DNA of 64,000 nt from Zunongwangia atlantica 22II14-10F7 (GCF_002094855.1 NZ_ARYN01000004.1:62001-126000), one strand, 5' to 3'. Positions 1 to 8,767 are shown, counted from the stretch's first letter. The notes: generated from the sequence alone by a model not told the origin. Translations and numbers: made by a program.

Positions 1-1
1 T

Positions 2-1822
2 TCTAAAATCATTTTAGATCCAAATCTGAGTATTGTAGACGGACTTTTAGAGCATAACAAAGCTTTGTATTATTACGGTCAGGCTGGCGGACAATACATG
101 GCAATTGTAAGCGAAATTGGTAAGAAATACGGATTTACTTTGCAGACGCCTTTTAAAGAGTTTACGCAGGAGCAAAAGAATGTTTTATTTCACGGAATAC
201 CGGAAAAAAGCTGGGAAGCTACCTGGAAGTTCAAAACCAAATCGAGAGAAGGAACGCAGCAGGTAAACATGGTTTGGAAAGGTTTGTTTACGTATTTGAT
301 GGACGAATATTTCATGATTCGAAAAAACAAACACAAAGGTCATATGCTTGCTTTGTTGAGTCCGGAAACTTGTTCTCATTGCCAGGGAAGTGGTTTGCAA
401 CCCGAACGACTTAGCGTCACTTTAGACGGCTTGTCTATGCGTGATGTAAAAGCAAAAAGTTTGGGAGCTTTTGAAGATTGGTTGCTCAATTCGGAGCCAA
501 AAGAAACTATAGATGCGGAACTGATTTCAAAACTGAATGAACATTTAAAAGCGACTTTACAACGCTCGAAACAATTGCACATTGACCATTTGCATTTGAA
601 TCGAAAATCGAGCACGTTGAGTGGCGGAGAGCAGCAACGGGTCTCGCTCATCAAACAATTAAACAGTCCGTTGCAAGGCGTTACGTATTTGTTAGATGAG
701 CCTTCGGCGGGATTGTCGCAAAACAACATTGCTGATGTGATTGCCTTACTAAAAGCTTTGGTAGCCAAAGGTAATACAGTGATTGTGATAGAGCATCATA
801 AGGATATTATGTTGGCAGCAGACCATTTGGTACAAATAGGACCAAAAGCGGGAAGTTTAGGTGGGGAAGTAATGTTTGAAGGAAAACCGGAAGCTTATTT
901 AAATTCTGAAGCATGTCATCCATTTGTAAAAACAGTATTTAAAAATGTCGAATTTCAGCAAGGAAATGATGTAATTCATATTGAAGGAATTTCGAAACAT
1001 AGCTTACAAAAAGAACAACTTGATATTCCGGTAAGTGGAATTACCGCAATCACCGGAAAATCGGGAATAGGAAAAACCACGTTGGTGAAAGAGGTGTTGA
1101 TGCCGAGTTTAGCACAGCAACAACCGATAAATTGTAGTAGTATTGATTTTCCGAAGCAATATGAAGGCGTGCATTATTTTGAACCGAAACAATTACGAGC
1201 GTACAACAGTACTTTGCTGGTTGATTATTTACATATTTTGAATGCGATTACCAAAGTATTTGCCAAAGAAACCGGAGGTAAAGCCAAAGATTTCTCCTAT
1301 AAAACCAAGACCAGTCAGTGTCCTAATTGTCTCGGAACCGGAATAGTTTCCACCAGTTTAGATGTTGCTGCGAAACACTTGGAAACCTGTGATGTTTGTA
1401 ATGGAAAGCGTTACCGAGTTGAGATATTGTCACAAACTATACATGATAAAAACATTGCTGATATTTTATCGATGAATGTTTCAGAATTACAGGAATGGTT
1501 AAGCAATTTTTTAGGAACAGCAAAAGCCGTTCAGCAATTAGATGATCTACTGAAGATTGGTTTATCGCACTTGCGAATAGATCAATATGTAAAATCACTT
1601 TCTTCGGGAGAAAAACAGCGATTACTGCTAAACAATTGGTTGCAGGCAAAAACTAAAAATCAGCTGTTAATTCTTGACGAACCTAGTATCGGTTTGCATT
1701 ATGCCGATATTGATTTATTATTTGAAGTCTTACAGCAATTAAGCGCAGACAATGATCTTTTAGTGATCGATCACAATCCTTATTTGTTGACTAAAATAGG
1801 GGTAGGGATGGAGCTAAAGTAG
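2..1822 (+). CDS. UvrA-like excinuclease ATPase, 3' part only
   Basis: The reading frame is open from the first bases, so the 5' end of the gene lies outside the window. Visible are the end of ABC module 1, with signature TLSGGEQQRVSL and Walker B YLLDEPSAGL, and all of module 2: Walker A GKSGIGKTTL, a zinc-finger pattern CPNC..CDVC, signature SLSSGEKQRL and Walker B LILDEPSIGLH. UvrA proteins are DNA-damage sensors of nucleotide excision repair. The compact layout and divergent motifs point to the UvrA2/DrrC-like side branch, sometimes linked to resistance to DNA-binding drugs, rather than the housekeeping UvrA. That assignment is inference. No uvrB or uvrC is nearby. Confidence 0.88.
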   Translation, partial: SKIILDPNLSIVDGLLEHNKALYYYGQAGGQYMAIVSEIGKKYGFTLQTPFKEFTQEQKNVLFHGIPEKSWEATWKFKTKSREGTQQVNMVWKGLFTYLMDEYFMIRKNKHKGHMLALLSPETCSHCQGSGLQPERLSVTLDGLSMRDVKAKSLGAFEDWLLNSEPKETIDAELISKLNEHLKATLQRSKQLHIDHLHLNRKSSTLSGGEQQRVSLIKQLNSPLQGVTYLLDEPSAGLSQNNIADVIALLKALVAKGNTVIVIEHHKDIMLAADHLVQIGPKAGSLGGEVMFEGKPEAYLNSEACHPFVKTVFKNVEFQQGNDVIHIEGISKHSLQKEQLDIPVSGITAITGKSGIGKTTLVKEVLMPSLAQQQPINCSSIDFPKQYEGVHYFEPKQLRAYNSTLLVDYLHILNAITKVFAKETGGKAKDFSYKTKTSQCPNCLGTGIVSTSLDVAAKHLETCDVCNGKRYRVEILSQTIHDKNIADILSMNVSELQEWLSNFLGTAKAVQQLDDLLKIGLSHLRIDQYVKSLSSGEKQRLLLNNWLQAKTKNQLLILDEPSIGLHYADIDLLFEVLQQLSADNDLLVIDHNPYLLTKIGVGMELK

Positions 1823-1844
1823 CATTGCAGATATTAAGTTGAGT

Positions 1845-2037
1845 TTAGGATTTCTCTGATTCAAAATTAATAATCCATTCAATCCAAAATTTATCTCTAA
1901 ATATTCCAAAGTAAGATCCCCAGGGCTATTGTTTAAAGGAACTTCAATATTTCCGTCAACTGCAAGTCCGTTTTATAAAATAGGAATGCTTCTTCGGCGT
2001 TTCCGTTAAAATTTATGTGAGGATTTATAATTGCCAT
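1845..2037 (-). pseudogene. Degenerate VOC/PhnB-like glyoxalase-family gene
   Basis: Read on the minus strand from an ATG at 2037, the first frame gives MAIINPHINFNGNAEEAFLFYK, the typical start of PhnB-like VOC proteins, and then stops. A second frame gives a VDGNIEVPL segment, and a third gives GSYFGIFRDKFWIEWIINFE, the typical family C-terminus, ending at a TAA. Family members are about 140 residues, whereas this remnant spans 193 bases, so it has lost its middle and carries at least two frameshifts. It is certainly not functional. Confidence 0.85.
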
Positions 2038-2279
2038 AATTTGAAGTTTTAAGCTGATCATTTTTTCAGTTCATCATTTACTAATGTACTACAGGAATCA
2101 TTTATTTAAATCAATTTTGGCAATCTGAAAATCTAATTTTAACGCTTATTGGAACTCACGATTAAGTCAACTTCTATTCAGAGTTAGATGTCAATCAATT
2201 TGAGAAGAAAAAGTATATTCCATACTGATAGTAAGGAGAATATATTAATAGAATTAAATTCTATAATGATAAGAAGACT
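2038..2279. other. Gene-free stretch, nothing recognised
   Basis: Low-GC sequence between the VOC pseudogene and the DUF983 gene. I see no reading frame with family features, no tRNA and no convincing hairpin. It may be further decayed coding sequence, but I could not identify any. Confidence 0.5.
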
Positions 2280-2630
2280 TTAAGGCTGTTTATAAAATAT
2301 ATAGATCCAAATTGTCCTAGAGATTTTAAAATTAAACTTACTTAATAAAAATGCTAAGCTGGTAATGATTAAAAAATTGGTCATCAATGAAAGCCCTAAT
2401 ATGAAGTATCCTAAAATAAACCATATAAATCCTTCGGCTACGGTTAAGGCGTAGCTAACATACATGGCTCCATAAAAAAAACCTGTTTCTTTCATAAATT
2501 TAAACTTACAGGAGGGGCATGTGTTATTCATTTTTGGAATAGAGATATTTACAAATTCGCTCTCCTTTTGAAATATCCTTCCCTTTTCACAATTAGGACA
2601 TCTATTCTTAAATACAGATAAAATTTTCAT
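2280..2630 (-). CDS. DUF983 family membrane protein
   Basis: A 116-residue protein. The N-terminal half has two CPxC-type pairs (CPNC near residue 12, CPSC near residue 38), probably a zinc ribbon. It is followed by the family pattern GFFYGAMYVSYAL and two hydrophobic helices covering about residues 55-100. DUF983 proteins are small inner-membrane proteins of unknown function common in Bacteroidota. The gene is divergent from the AraC-type gene, with 91 bases between the two starts. The protein is near the usual family length, and the charged C-terminal end after the second helix looks intact. Confidence 0.8.
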   Translation of the reverse strand: MKILSVFKNRCPNCEKGRIFQKESEFVNISIPKMNNTCPSCKFKFMKETGFFYGAMYVSYALTVAEGFIWFILGYFILGLSLMTNFLIITSLAFLLSKFNFKISRTIWIYIFYKQP

Positions 2631-2652
2631 AACTTTCCTTTTTTTATATGCA

Positions 2653-2660
2653 CAAAATTA
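2653..2660 (-). promoter_or_regulatory. Probable -7 box for the DUF983 gene
   Basis: On the minus strand the sequence reads TAATTTTG, a perfect match to the Bacteroidota -7 element TAnnTTTG, 23 bases before the DUF983 start codon. No good -33 TTTG is seen at the right distance, so this is a moderate call. Confidence 0.4.
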
Positions 2661-2721
2661 TGACTAAGTTGAAATTTTGTTATTATCTGATTTGTCCATT
2701 TTTTTATACTTTTAAGACATA

Positions 2722-3600
2722 ATGGATGCACCTAAAATACTTACCATACCAAAGTTCAAAAAGAACTTAGATAAGAAAGATTTTTATTTTAATGATTTTA
2801 GTCTTCACCTTCAAAAGAATAAGAACATGATCTTATCTCCTCATGGTCATGATTTCTATCTATGCGTGTTGTTTACAAAAGGAAAGGGAACTCATGAAAT
2901 AGATTTCAAAAGCTATGATATAATACCGGGGACAGTTTTTTTTATGCGCCCAGGTCAAATACACTCCTGGAAATTTTCAGAAGCTCCCGAGGGATATATC
3001 TTTTTTCATTCGAAAGACCTGTTCGATCTATTATTACCGAATGATCAAATGAGTGATTATCCTTTCTATTTATCTTATCATAATCCACCATTTTTATTTT
3101 TAAATGAAAAAGAAAGACTATCGATTGTTAAACAATTTCATTTATTAAAAGATGAATATAGGTCTGGTGGATATTTAAGCTTTAGAAAGATCGCTTACCT
3201 TATTTCTATATTATACATCGATCTTTCTAGACATTATTTAAATAAATATAAAAGTTTGGATCATAGCCGATCTAAGTATTTTAATGTAATTTACAACTTG
3301 GAAAAAGAAATTAGTAAGAATTACAGAACTCATAAGACGGTAAGTTTCTATGCTGCCCAGCTTCATTTAAGTAAACGGCATCTAGATCGTATTACACATC
3401 AAGTACTTGGAAAGAGTGTAAAAATGTTAATTTCAGATTTCGTGATCTTAAAAGCAAAAGCGGCTATACTTAAAAATGAATCAGGACTCCTTTATATATC
3501 AGAGAATTTGGGTTTTAAGAGTTTGAGTCATTTTTCAAAATTTTTTAAAAATAATGTTGGAGTAAATCCTATAGAGTTTAGGTCGGAATATAAGCTATAA
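2722..3600 (+). CDS. AraC family transcriptional regulator
   Basis: A 292-residue protein with two parts. Residues about 15-150 form a cupin-type sensor region containing HGHDFY and PGQIHSW. Residues about 190-290 form the two-helix-turn-helix AraC DNA-binding domain, ending in the typical SHFSKFFKNNVGVNPIEFR pattern. Such proteins bind DNA in response to a small molecule and often regulate a neighbour. The nearest candidates are the divergent DUF983 gene and the beta-barrel gene downstream. The ligand is unknown. Confidence 0.9.
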   Translation: MDAPKILTIPKFKKNLDKKDFYFNDFSLHLQKNKNMILSPHGHDFYLCVLFTKGKGTHEIDFKSYDIIPGTVFFMRPGQIHSWKFSEAPEGYIFFHSKDLFDLLLPNDQMSDYPFYLSYHNPPFLFLNEKERLSIVKQFHLLKDEYRSGGYLSFRKIAYLISILYIDLSRHYLNKYKSLDHSRSKYFNVIYNLEKEISKNYRTHKTVSFYAAQLHLSKRHLDRITHQVLGKSVKMLISDFVILKAKAAILKNESGLLYISENLGFKSLSHFSKFFKNNVGVNPIEFRSEYKL

Positions 3601-3652
3601 CAAAAAAGGATTGTTCTACTTTTGGAGTTCATTTAAATTAAGTAATGGACTT

Positions 3653-3740
3653 CGTGGTAAGCCCACAAGGCATTCGTTAGAAATAAATTTTTAATTCCGA
3701 GGCATGCCCTGGGGTAATAAATCCTCTGGCGGTGCTAATA
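3653..3740 (-). repeat. Dispersed intergenic repeat, copy A
   Basis: On the minus strand this reads ..TAGCACCGCCAGAGG.., then GGCATGCCTCGGAATTAAAAA, then AACGAATGCCTTGTGGGC. It matches, in the same order, the copy at 63097-63196 and parts of the copies near 20036, 39639 and 62461. It lies between two convergent genes. Confidence 0.75.
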
Positions 3741-3770
3741 AAAAAGCCTGGTAATTTATTAATTATCAGG
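3740..3770 (-). terminator. Rho-independent terminator after preceding minus-strand genes? (for the 3776-4780 gene)
   Basis: On the minus strand a CCTGATAATT / AATTACCAGG stem with a four-base loop is followed by CTTTTTT. It starts six bases beyond the stop codon of the beta-barrel gene at 3776-4780, so it should end that transcript. Confidence 0.7.
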
Positions 3771-3775
3771 GTCAA

Positions 3776-4780
3776 TTAAAATTTATCCACTATTTCTTTT
3801 AATTTCTGAGGAGGATCTAATCTGTATCCAATGAAAAACAATCCATACCAGGAATCATCACGAATCTTTGTTTCGTTACTATTTTTATAATGAAATGAAT
3901 TATATGAAACACGAGTGCCCATAAGAAAGGTATCTGTATTGAACCCTATTTGCAGACCTCCGCCATACTCCTTTGTAAAATAGGTGTTCACCTCCTTCTC
4001 ATTAATATTTTCTCCCTGTTGTTTATAATTTTCGATTTGCATTCCTAATCCACTATAAGCATATGGAGATACATTAAATTTTTTAGCGACTACCCAGTTA
4101 TAATAATAATTTAAGTCTAGACTTAAATCATAATCTTTCTCTTTACCTTCAAAATCTCCAAAATCATTGGTGAATTCAGTATAACCGTATTTTAAACGCG
4201 GTACAAAACTCCCTGTACTATATCTTTGCCATTCTCTTTGATAAACCAAGTTTTCAAGAGAAAAATCAGGATTTAGAATGTAGGCGGTGGATCCGCCATA
4301 AAAAGTTCTTTTAAGATCTGGGAATAGAATATAATACGTGTCATTGGGCAGCCCTTCTAAAAAATCGTCGGAATTGGCAACATAGAAACCTTTCATACGC
4401 TGATAGATAAACTCCTGTGCAAATTGTCCTGGAAATAGTCTAAAACTAAGATCTGAATAACTACTTTCACCTTTTTCTTCATCACCATGATTTCCGGGTA
4501 AAAAATCAGGTGTAAAGGAATACGAAATACTTAAGATTTTATAGTCTAAAAGGAAGGTTAGCCGAAGATCATTATTTAATGCAAGATTAAAATCTGTTCC
4601 ATCCCCGCCATCCGACACATAATAATTTTCTATATGAGAATCGACTTTCAATTTAATTTGCATTTTTTCAGCATAAGAAATGATGGCAGAAGAATCTGTT
4701 TGTTGTGCTATGGTAGCCTGAAAAACAAAAGAAAAGATCACAACGAGTAGTAGATTTAAATTGATGAATTTATATAACAT
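3776..4780 (-). CDS. Exported protein, probable outer-membrane beta-barrel
   Basis: A 334-residue protein with a clear signal peptide (hydrophobic stretch at about residues 7-24, cleavage likely after TIAQ). The rest shows alternating aromatic and polar segments, with pieces such as YDLSLDLNYYYNW and YGGGLQIGFNTDTF, and ends in a strand-like segment DDSWYGLFFIGYRLD. That is the look of a Bacteroidota beta-barrel, but no named family is recognised. Its start overlaps the end of the upstream DUF3667 gene by 11 bases, so the two are probably co-transcribed and translationally coupled. Confidence 0.7.
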   Translation of the reverse strand: MLYKFINLNLLLVVIFSFVFQATIAQQTDSSAIISYAEKMQIKLKVDSHIENYYVSDGGDGTDFNLALNNDLRLTFLLDYKILSISYSFTPDFLPGNHGDEEKGESSYSDLSFRLFPGQFAQEFIYQRMKGFYVANSDDFLEGLPNDTYYILFPDLKRTFYGGSTAYILNPDFSLENLVYQREWQRYSTGSFVPRLKYGYTEFTNDFGDFEGKEKDYDLSLDLNYYYNWVVAKKFNVSPYAYSGLGMQIENYKQQGENINEKEVNTYFTKEYGGGLQIGFNTDTFLMGTRVSYNSFHYKNSNETKIRDDSWYGLFFIGYRLDPPQKLKEIVDKF

Positions 4781-5495
4781 AATAAAAAATAGCGATTGAA
4801 ATAGTGAGTATTATGTACGATAGTAATAAGCTTAATGCGGTTCTAACAAGTAGGGGAATAATTTTTAAGTTGAAAAACTGAAAATAACACCAGACAATAA
4901 GAGATATATCAACGATCAATTGTATGCGAGTAATCAATTGCCGTATCTGGGGCTCTTCAGGTACAACATAAAGAATGCTTAAAGTGATCGTATGAAATAT
5001 TAGTCTTTGGCTGGCAGCGTAAGAGTTAAGAACGAAATGTTCAGAAAAATTGAAGCCTTTTTTCCTAAACAATAGCCACGAACTGAATGAGAATATATGA
5101 AGGCTCATCAGAATATAGTAAACATAATTACCATCTAAGGATTGCACAAGCTGCATGTATTTTTCATCATCTCCGAACTTATTTGTGCTCTGAAAAAAAA
5201 GATCAATTTCTAAATAATGATATAAGAAACTATAGATCGTGGATAATAAAATAAGCATGGAGACAGGCATAAAATATCTAACCCTTTTACCTACAATATA
5301 ATCTTTGATAGCATATCCCGGTCTAGTGAATAGCTCTCTAATCGTAAAAAATAATCCTGAGTCGATATTAAAGAGGCCTAATTGTAAATCATTGAAAATA
5401 AAACCACGATGAATTCTTTTAACTGTGGATTTCTGCCCACATCTGTTACAATAATTACCTTGAAATCGATTATGGCAGTTCTTGCAAATGATCAT
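4770..5495 (-). CDS. DUF3667 domain membrane protein
   Basis: A 241-residue protein. The N-terminus has the zinc-ribbon pattern CKNCHNRFQGNYCNRCGQ, followed by the DUF3667 core (LFTRPGYAIKDYIVGKRVRYFMPVSML) and four or five hydrophobic helices to the C-terminus. DUF3667 proteins are inner-membrane proteins of unknown function, frequent in Flavobacteriaceae. The last 11 bases overlap the start of the beta-barrel gene downstream, which suggests a two-gene operon with related roles in the envelope. Confidence 0.85.
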   Translation of the reverse strand: MIICKNCHNRFQGNYCNRCGQKSTVKRIHRGFIFNDLQLGLFNIDSGLFFTIRELFTRPGYAIKDYIVGKRVRYFMPVSMLILLSTIYSFLYHYLEIDLFFQSTNKFGDDEKYMQLVQSLDGNYVYYILMSLHIFSFSSWLLFRKKGFNFSEHFVLNSYAASQRLIFHTITLSILYVVPEEPQIRQLITRIQLIVDISLIVWCYFQFFNLKIIPLLVRTALSLLLSYIILTISIAIFYYVI

Positions 5496-5535
5496 GAATT
5501 TGGAGACCTGAAGTTTATAAAACTATTTACTTGCT

Positions 5536-6316
5536 CTATTTATTTTTACTACCCCAAGGAGATCTCTTTATCAGGTAATTTAAAGTACCATCATAGGTGT
5601 CTAAAGAATTTCCAAACCCATTTCGGCTAACTGAATATAGATTACTTCCGGTATCAGAAAAAATATTTAGTTCTATGGCAGTGTCATAATTTGAAACTGT
5701 TGAGGAACTGTTGGAAGTAAATTCTTTCCCTGAACTTTTATCTTTGTCCTTTTCGGTCTTATCTTTATATGTTGTGCTTGAACTTCCATAGGAACGAGTA
5801 CCTTCAAAAGTAATATTGGCTGTTCCGTACACCACAAATTCAACTCCTAATAATTCTGCTACTTTTTGTGGCATCATCGTTTTAATACTGTTAGGATCCA
5901 AATTATTCTTTAAAAGAATTGATTGCCGCATGTTGAATTTGACCAGACATGGCTTCGCTCATTAACCCTTGATCGTTTGAAACCATTGTAAATGGCAATA
6001 CCGCCAGTTTATTTTTCCGTTCAGCAGCGGTAGAAGTTGGTGTATTTAAAATTTGTTCCGTTGGTTGTGTTATGATCTGGGTACGACCACTTGCAAAAAC
6101 AATTTTTTGGATATTAGATTTCTTAAGCTCGTAAGTTAGGTCTTCTCCGGTGTATACAAAATCTATACTGGTCTCATGTATCCCGGTTACTTTTCCTTCT
6201 TTGGTTTCACCATTAATCATATAAACAACATCTATTTTCTCTTGAGCGAAGATGTTGGAAGCAATGAGATTTAAAGTGATTATAGCAAATGTGATGATTG
6301 ATTTTGGTAGGTTCAT
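5536..6316 (-). pseudogene. Exported curli-assembly-like (CsgG-type) protein gene broken by deletion and frameshift
   Basis: The gene reads in two frames. The first part (6316 to 5903) has a signal peptide and ends in ERKNKLAVLPFTMVSNDQG and MSGQIQHAAINSF. The second part (5931 to 5536) continues with NNLDPNSIKTMMPQKVAELLGVEFVVYGTANI and a low-complexity Ser/Lys stretch. Together they look like one lipoprotein-like or CsgG-fold type protein, in which a segment of roughly 15-25 residues should join the halves. A deletion that is not a multiple of three, near 5905-5930, has fused the two in different frames. The family name is tentative; the break itself is plain. Confidence 0.75.
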
Positions 6317-6508
6317 GTCTGAAAAAGAGTTGGTTAGTATTTACTAATATAGTTAGATTTTTAACATAATCCTATAGGATTTTTATTATGGAAGAAAAAA
6401 ATGAATAGTAAAAGGATAATGTTCAGAGCCTAGTTATAATCATTAAAGCAGATTATTGGGTAAATATATCGAATAGGCTAAACTGTAAGAATTAATCCAA
6501 TGTAAAGG
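6317..6508. other. Gene-free stretch, nothing functional seen
   Basis: AT-rich spacer between the broken minus-strand gene and the plus-strand beta-barrel remnant. The only structure is the 14-base palindrome AATCCTATAGGATT at 6368-6381. It could once have been a regulatory site for the flanking genes, both now dead. Confidence 0.4.
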
Positions 6509-6860
6509 ATGGCTCATATTGGTTTTAGTTATATTTATACAAACTCAGATTCAGATGCAAATGCTATCTACGGAATAGTTGTAGCGCCAAATTTTCAAAG
6601 ATATTTTTCCAATACCAGAAAAGTTCGTATTTAATTTAAATGCATCTATAGAATATTTACAAACCAAAGCTCCTTATTCAGAAACGTAAGATGAAATGAA
6701 GAAAAGCTATAGCGCGAACATGCAACCTGGATTCTCTTAACTTCTTAATAAGAAAGTCGCTATAAAAATGAATACTGGCTTTTTAAGCTTTCGATGATTT
6801 TGGAATAAAACGAATTCCAAAACTTACGGCATTTTTCATAGTGTTTCGTTTTCAAATTAG
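6509..6860 (+). pseudogene. Degenerate outer-membrane beta-barrel gene
   Basis: An ATG at 6509 opens MAHIGFSYIYTNSD and then AIYGIVVAPNFQR. A one-base frameshift leads to PIPEKFVFNLNASIEYLQTK, then MKKSYSANMQPGFS, LLNKKVAIKMNTGFLSF and NSKTYGIFHSVSFSN before a final TAG. Three in-frame stops (after SET, GFS and SFR) interrupt the second frame. The strand-turn pattern and the phrase QPGFSxLLNKKVA are typical of flavobacterial OmpW/porin-like barrel proteins. It is a dead gene. Confidence 0.8.
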
Positions 6861-6979
6861 ACAAAAGGCGTGAAAACGAAAGTCAAATCAATATGAACAA
6901 CAAGATAACCAAAAAAAAGTCACCGAATCGGACTCATTTTTAATGATTGCAAATGATATGAAAAACCATCTAAAAACAG

Positions 6980-7015
6980 AAAAACCTTGAAAATCAACAG
7001 ATTAACAAGGTTTTT
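6980..7015 (-). terminator. Terminator of the tRNA-Ser/tRNA-Pro transcript
   Basis: On the minus strand, AAAAACCTTG and CAAGGTTTTT form a ten-base stem around a 16-base loop. It starts 24 bases downstream of the tRNA-Pro 3' end and ends in a T run. Confidence 0.7.
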
Positions 7016-7038
7016 ATGCCATTTTAATATGGTCTTGG

Positions 7039-7113
7039 TCGGGGTGGCAGGATTCGAACCTGCGACCTCCTGCTCCCAAAGCAGGCGCGATGACCGGGCT
7101 ACGCTACACCCCG
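7039..7113 (-). tRNA. tRNA-Pro (anticodon UGG)
   Basis: The minus strand folds as a 75-base tRNA. The acceptor stem is CGGGGTG/CACCCCG with discriminator A, the anticodon loop is CTTTGGGAG (TGG), and the T arm is CAGGTTCGAATCCTG. No CCA is encoded. It lies downstream of tRNA-Ser in the same transcript. Confidence 0.96.
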
Positions 7114-7147
7114 AGTTATTTATTGATCGCGACTTGGACGCGATTTG

Positions 7148-7229
7148 CGGAGAGACCGGGATTCGAACCCGGGCATCCCGAAGGATGACAGCTTAGCAGG
7201 CTGCTGCATTACCACTCTGCCACCTCTCC
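7148..7229 (-). tRNA. tRNA-Ser (anticodon GCU)
   Basis: The minus strand folds as an 82-base class II tRNA. The acceptor stem is GGAGAGG/TCTCTCC with discriminator G, and the anticodon loop CTGCTAAG reads GCU. A long variable arm around CATCCTTCGGGATG marks it as tRNA-Ser, and the T arm is CGGGTTCGAATCCCG. It is the first gene of the tRNA pair. Confidence 0.96.
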
Positions 7230-7270
7230 TAGTAATTTTAAAAAGAACTTCGCAATCATTTTTGCGGTTG

Positions 7271-7302
7271 CAAATGTATATCAAACTTACGAAGCCTGCA
7301 AA
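7271..7302 (-). promoter_or_regulatory. Promoter of the tRNA-Ser/tRNA-Pro operon
   Basis: On the minus strand TTTG (7302-7299), 20 bases, then TACATTTG (7278-7271) match the Bacteroidota sigma-70 consensus TTTG-N19ish-TAnnTTTG very well. Transcription would start about 35 bases before tRNA-Ser. Confidence 0.75.
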
Positions 7303-7396
7303 CCTTTTTAAGCTTTTTTCTCTTTATTTTTCGGGAGTTTCATCGATTTTATAGATAAACCTTTTCTATTCAGTAGGTTAAAAATCGATAAAATTT

Positions 7397-8629
7397 TCAT
7401 GAATTTTCAAGATTTATAAATTTAGCGACAGATCCAACAATGCGTTTGTGTTTTTTTACAAATGGATTCTCTTTGTTCCACACATATCCGGCTAAAACTG
7501 CACAAATCTGACTTTTAAATTCGGGATTTGGTGATTTATGAAAGAAAATATCTTGTAAATCACCATTATACCAATCTCTTACATAGCTCGAAAACACGGC
7601 AATACCTTCATTCATGTAATCTTCATATTCTGTTTGCCAATCTACATTTTCGCCATTTAATTCTTTTAAGGCTAATTTCGCAGCTTTTAAACCCGATTCT
7701 GTTGCAAAACTAACTCCAGATGAAAACACAGGATCTAAAAACTCGGCGCTATTTCCCGTTAAAGCAAAATTCTTTCCGAAGAGAGATTTTACGCTTTTCG
7801 CGATATGTTTTATTTTCCTCGGAATAAATTCAGGCTCATAATTATCAAATCTGCCATTATAATAATTCAGTTTCGAGATCATTTGATTAAAAGCAATTTT
7901 TGGATCACCATCAAATTGATCAAACCATGCTGTTGGTGCCACAAATCCTAAACTTGCTTTTCCGTTAGAAAAGGGGATATACCAAAACCAAACTTCGGTT
8001 TCTAAAACCTCAAAAGTGATCAATTCGCCTTCTTTGCCATCTGGGCGATCGGTTTCTTCGATATGAGTGAAAATAGATGAATGCGACTCTAGTTTAGATG
8101 GTTTTTCTAAATCTAATAATCTAGGTAATACACGGCCAAAACCGCTACTGTCGATCACGAATTTGGCTTCAATTTCGGTTTGTTCTCCGTTTTTATGCTG
8201 AATAGTAATAACAGGATTTTCTTTAGTGAAATCTGCCGCGATCACTTCGGTTTCAAAAGCAATATCTACGCCGCGTGATGCTATTTCTTCAGCTAAAATA
8301 TTGTCAAAATCGGCTCTGGGAACCTGCCAGGTCCAATCCCAACCTTCGCCGAATTTCTGACTAAAATCGAATTCTCCTACCAACTCATTTTTGATAAAAC
8401 GAGCACCAAATTTTCGCTGAAATCCATGCTTATCAATCGTTTCCAATAAACCGGCTTCAGCAAAATTATCCATACAGCGCGGAATCAAACTTTCGCCAAT
8501 GCTAAAACGCGGAAATCGCTGTTTTTCGACCACTTTTAGTTGCACATTATGTTGCTGAAGATAACCGGCAGAAACCATTCCAGATGGCCCTGCGCCAATA
8601 ATTAAAATATCGGTAAATTCTCTTTTCAT
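7397..8629 (-). CDS. Flavin-dependent halogenase-like oxidoreductase of the pigment cluster
   Basis: A 410-residue FAD protein of the tryptophan-halogenase/geranylgeranyl-reductase superfamily. It has the dinucleotide motif GAGPSG at residues 12-17, FSIGESLIP at about 42-50, and WFWYIP at residues 214-219, which fits the WxWxIP motif of flavin-dependent halogenases. A lysine at residue 73 (QRKFGARF) sits where carrier-protein-type halogenases keep their catalytic lysine. Halogenases of this kind use FADH2, oxygen and chloride or bromide. The gene is divergent from the tyrosine ammonia-lyase operon. Many flexirubins are chlorinated on the aromatic head, so ring halogenation of the coumaroyl starter or polyene is the likely role. 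A plain hydroxylase remains possible. Confidence 0.8.
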   Translation of the reverse strand: MKREFTDILIIGAGPSGMVSAGYLQQHNVQLKVVEKQRFPRFSIGESLIPRCMDNFAEAGLLETIDKHGFQRKFGARFIKNELVGEFDFSQKFGEGWDWTWQVPRADFDNILAEEIASRGVDIAFETEVIAADFTKENPVITIQHKNGEQTEIEAKFVIDSSGFGRVLPRLLDLEKPSKLESHSSIFTHIEETDRPDGKEGELITFEVLETEVWFWYIPFSNGKASLGFVAPTAWFDQFDGDPKIAFNQMISKLNYYNGRFDNYEPEFIPRKIKHIAKSVKSLFGKNFALTGNSAEFLDPVFSSGVSFATESGLKAAKLALKELNGENVDWQTEYEDYMNEGIAVFSSYVRDWYNGDLQDIFFHKSPNPEFKSQICAVLAGYVWNKENPFVKKHKRIVGSVAKFINLENS

Positions 8630-8759
8630 GCGTTCAATGAAATTTTGGAATTTCTAAAAATCGTTCTCAATAATCTGATTTTGAGTTTAAAACTGTAAAT
8701 CAATAATTGTAAACAACAGTCTAAGCGCTCATAAAATCTCGATTATCGAGTAAATATAC

Positions 8760-8767
8760 TACATTTG
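8760..8767 (+). promoter_or_regulatory. Probable -7 box of the first pigment operon
   Basis: TACATTTG matches TAnnTTTG exactly and lies 38 bases before the start codon of the ammonia-lyase gene. A clear -33 TTTG is missing, so the promoter may need an activator. Confidence 0.5.

Noticed and set aside
6368-6381. Palindrome AATCCTATAGGATT as an operator
   Set aside because: A single copy with dead genes on both sides and no matching site elsewhere; could be chance.
6987-7354. Two short plus-strand reading frames over the tRNA genes
   Set aside because: They are simply the reverse strand of tRNA-Pro and tRNA-Ser; the 'VGVAGFEPATSCSQS' type peptide is a known tRNA translation artefact.
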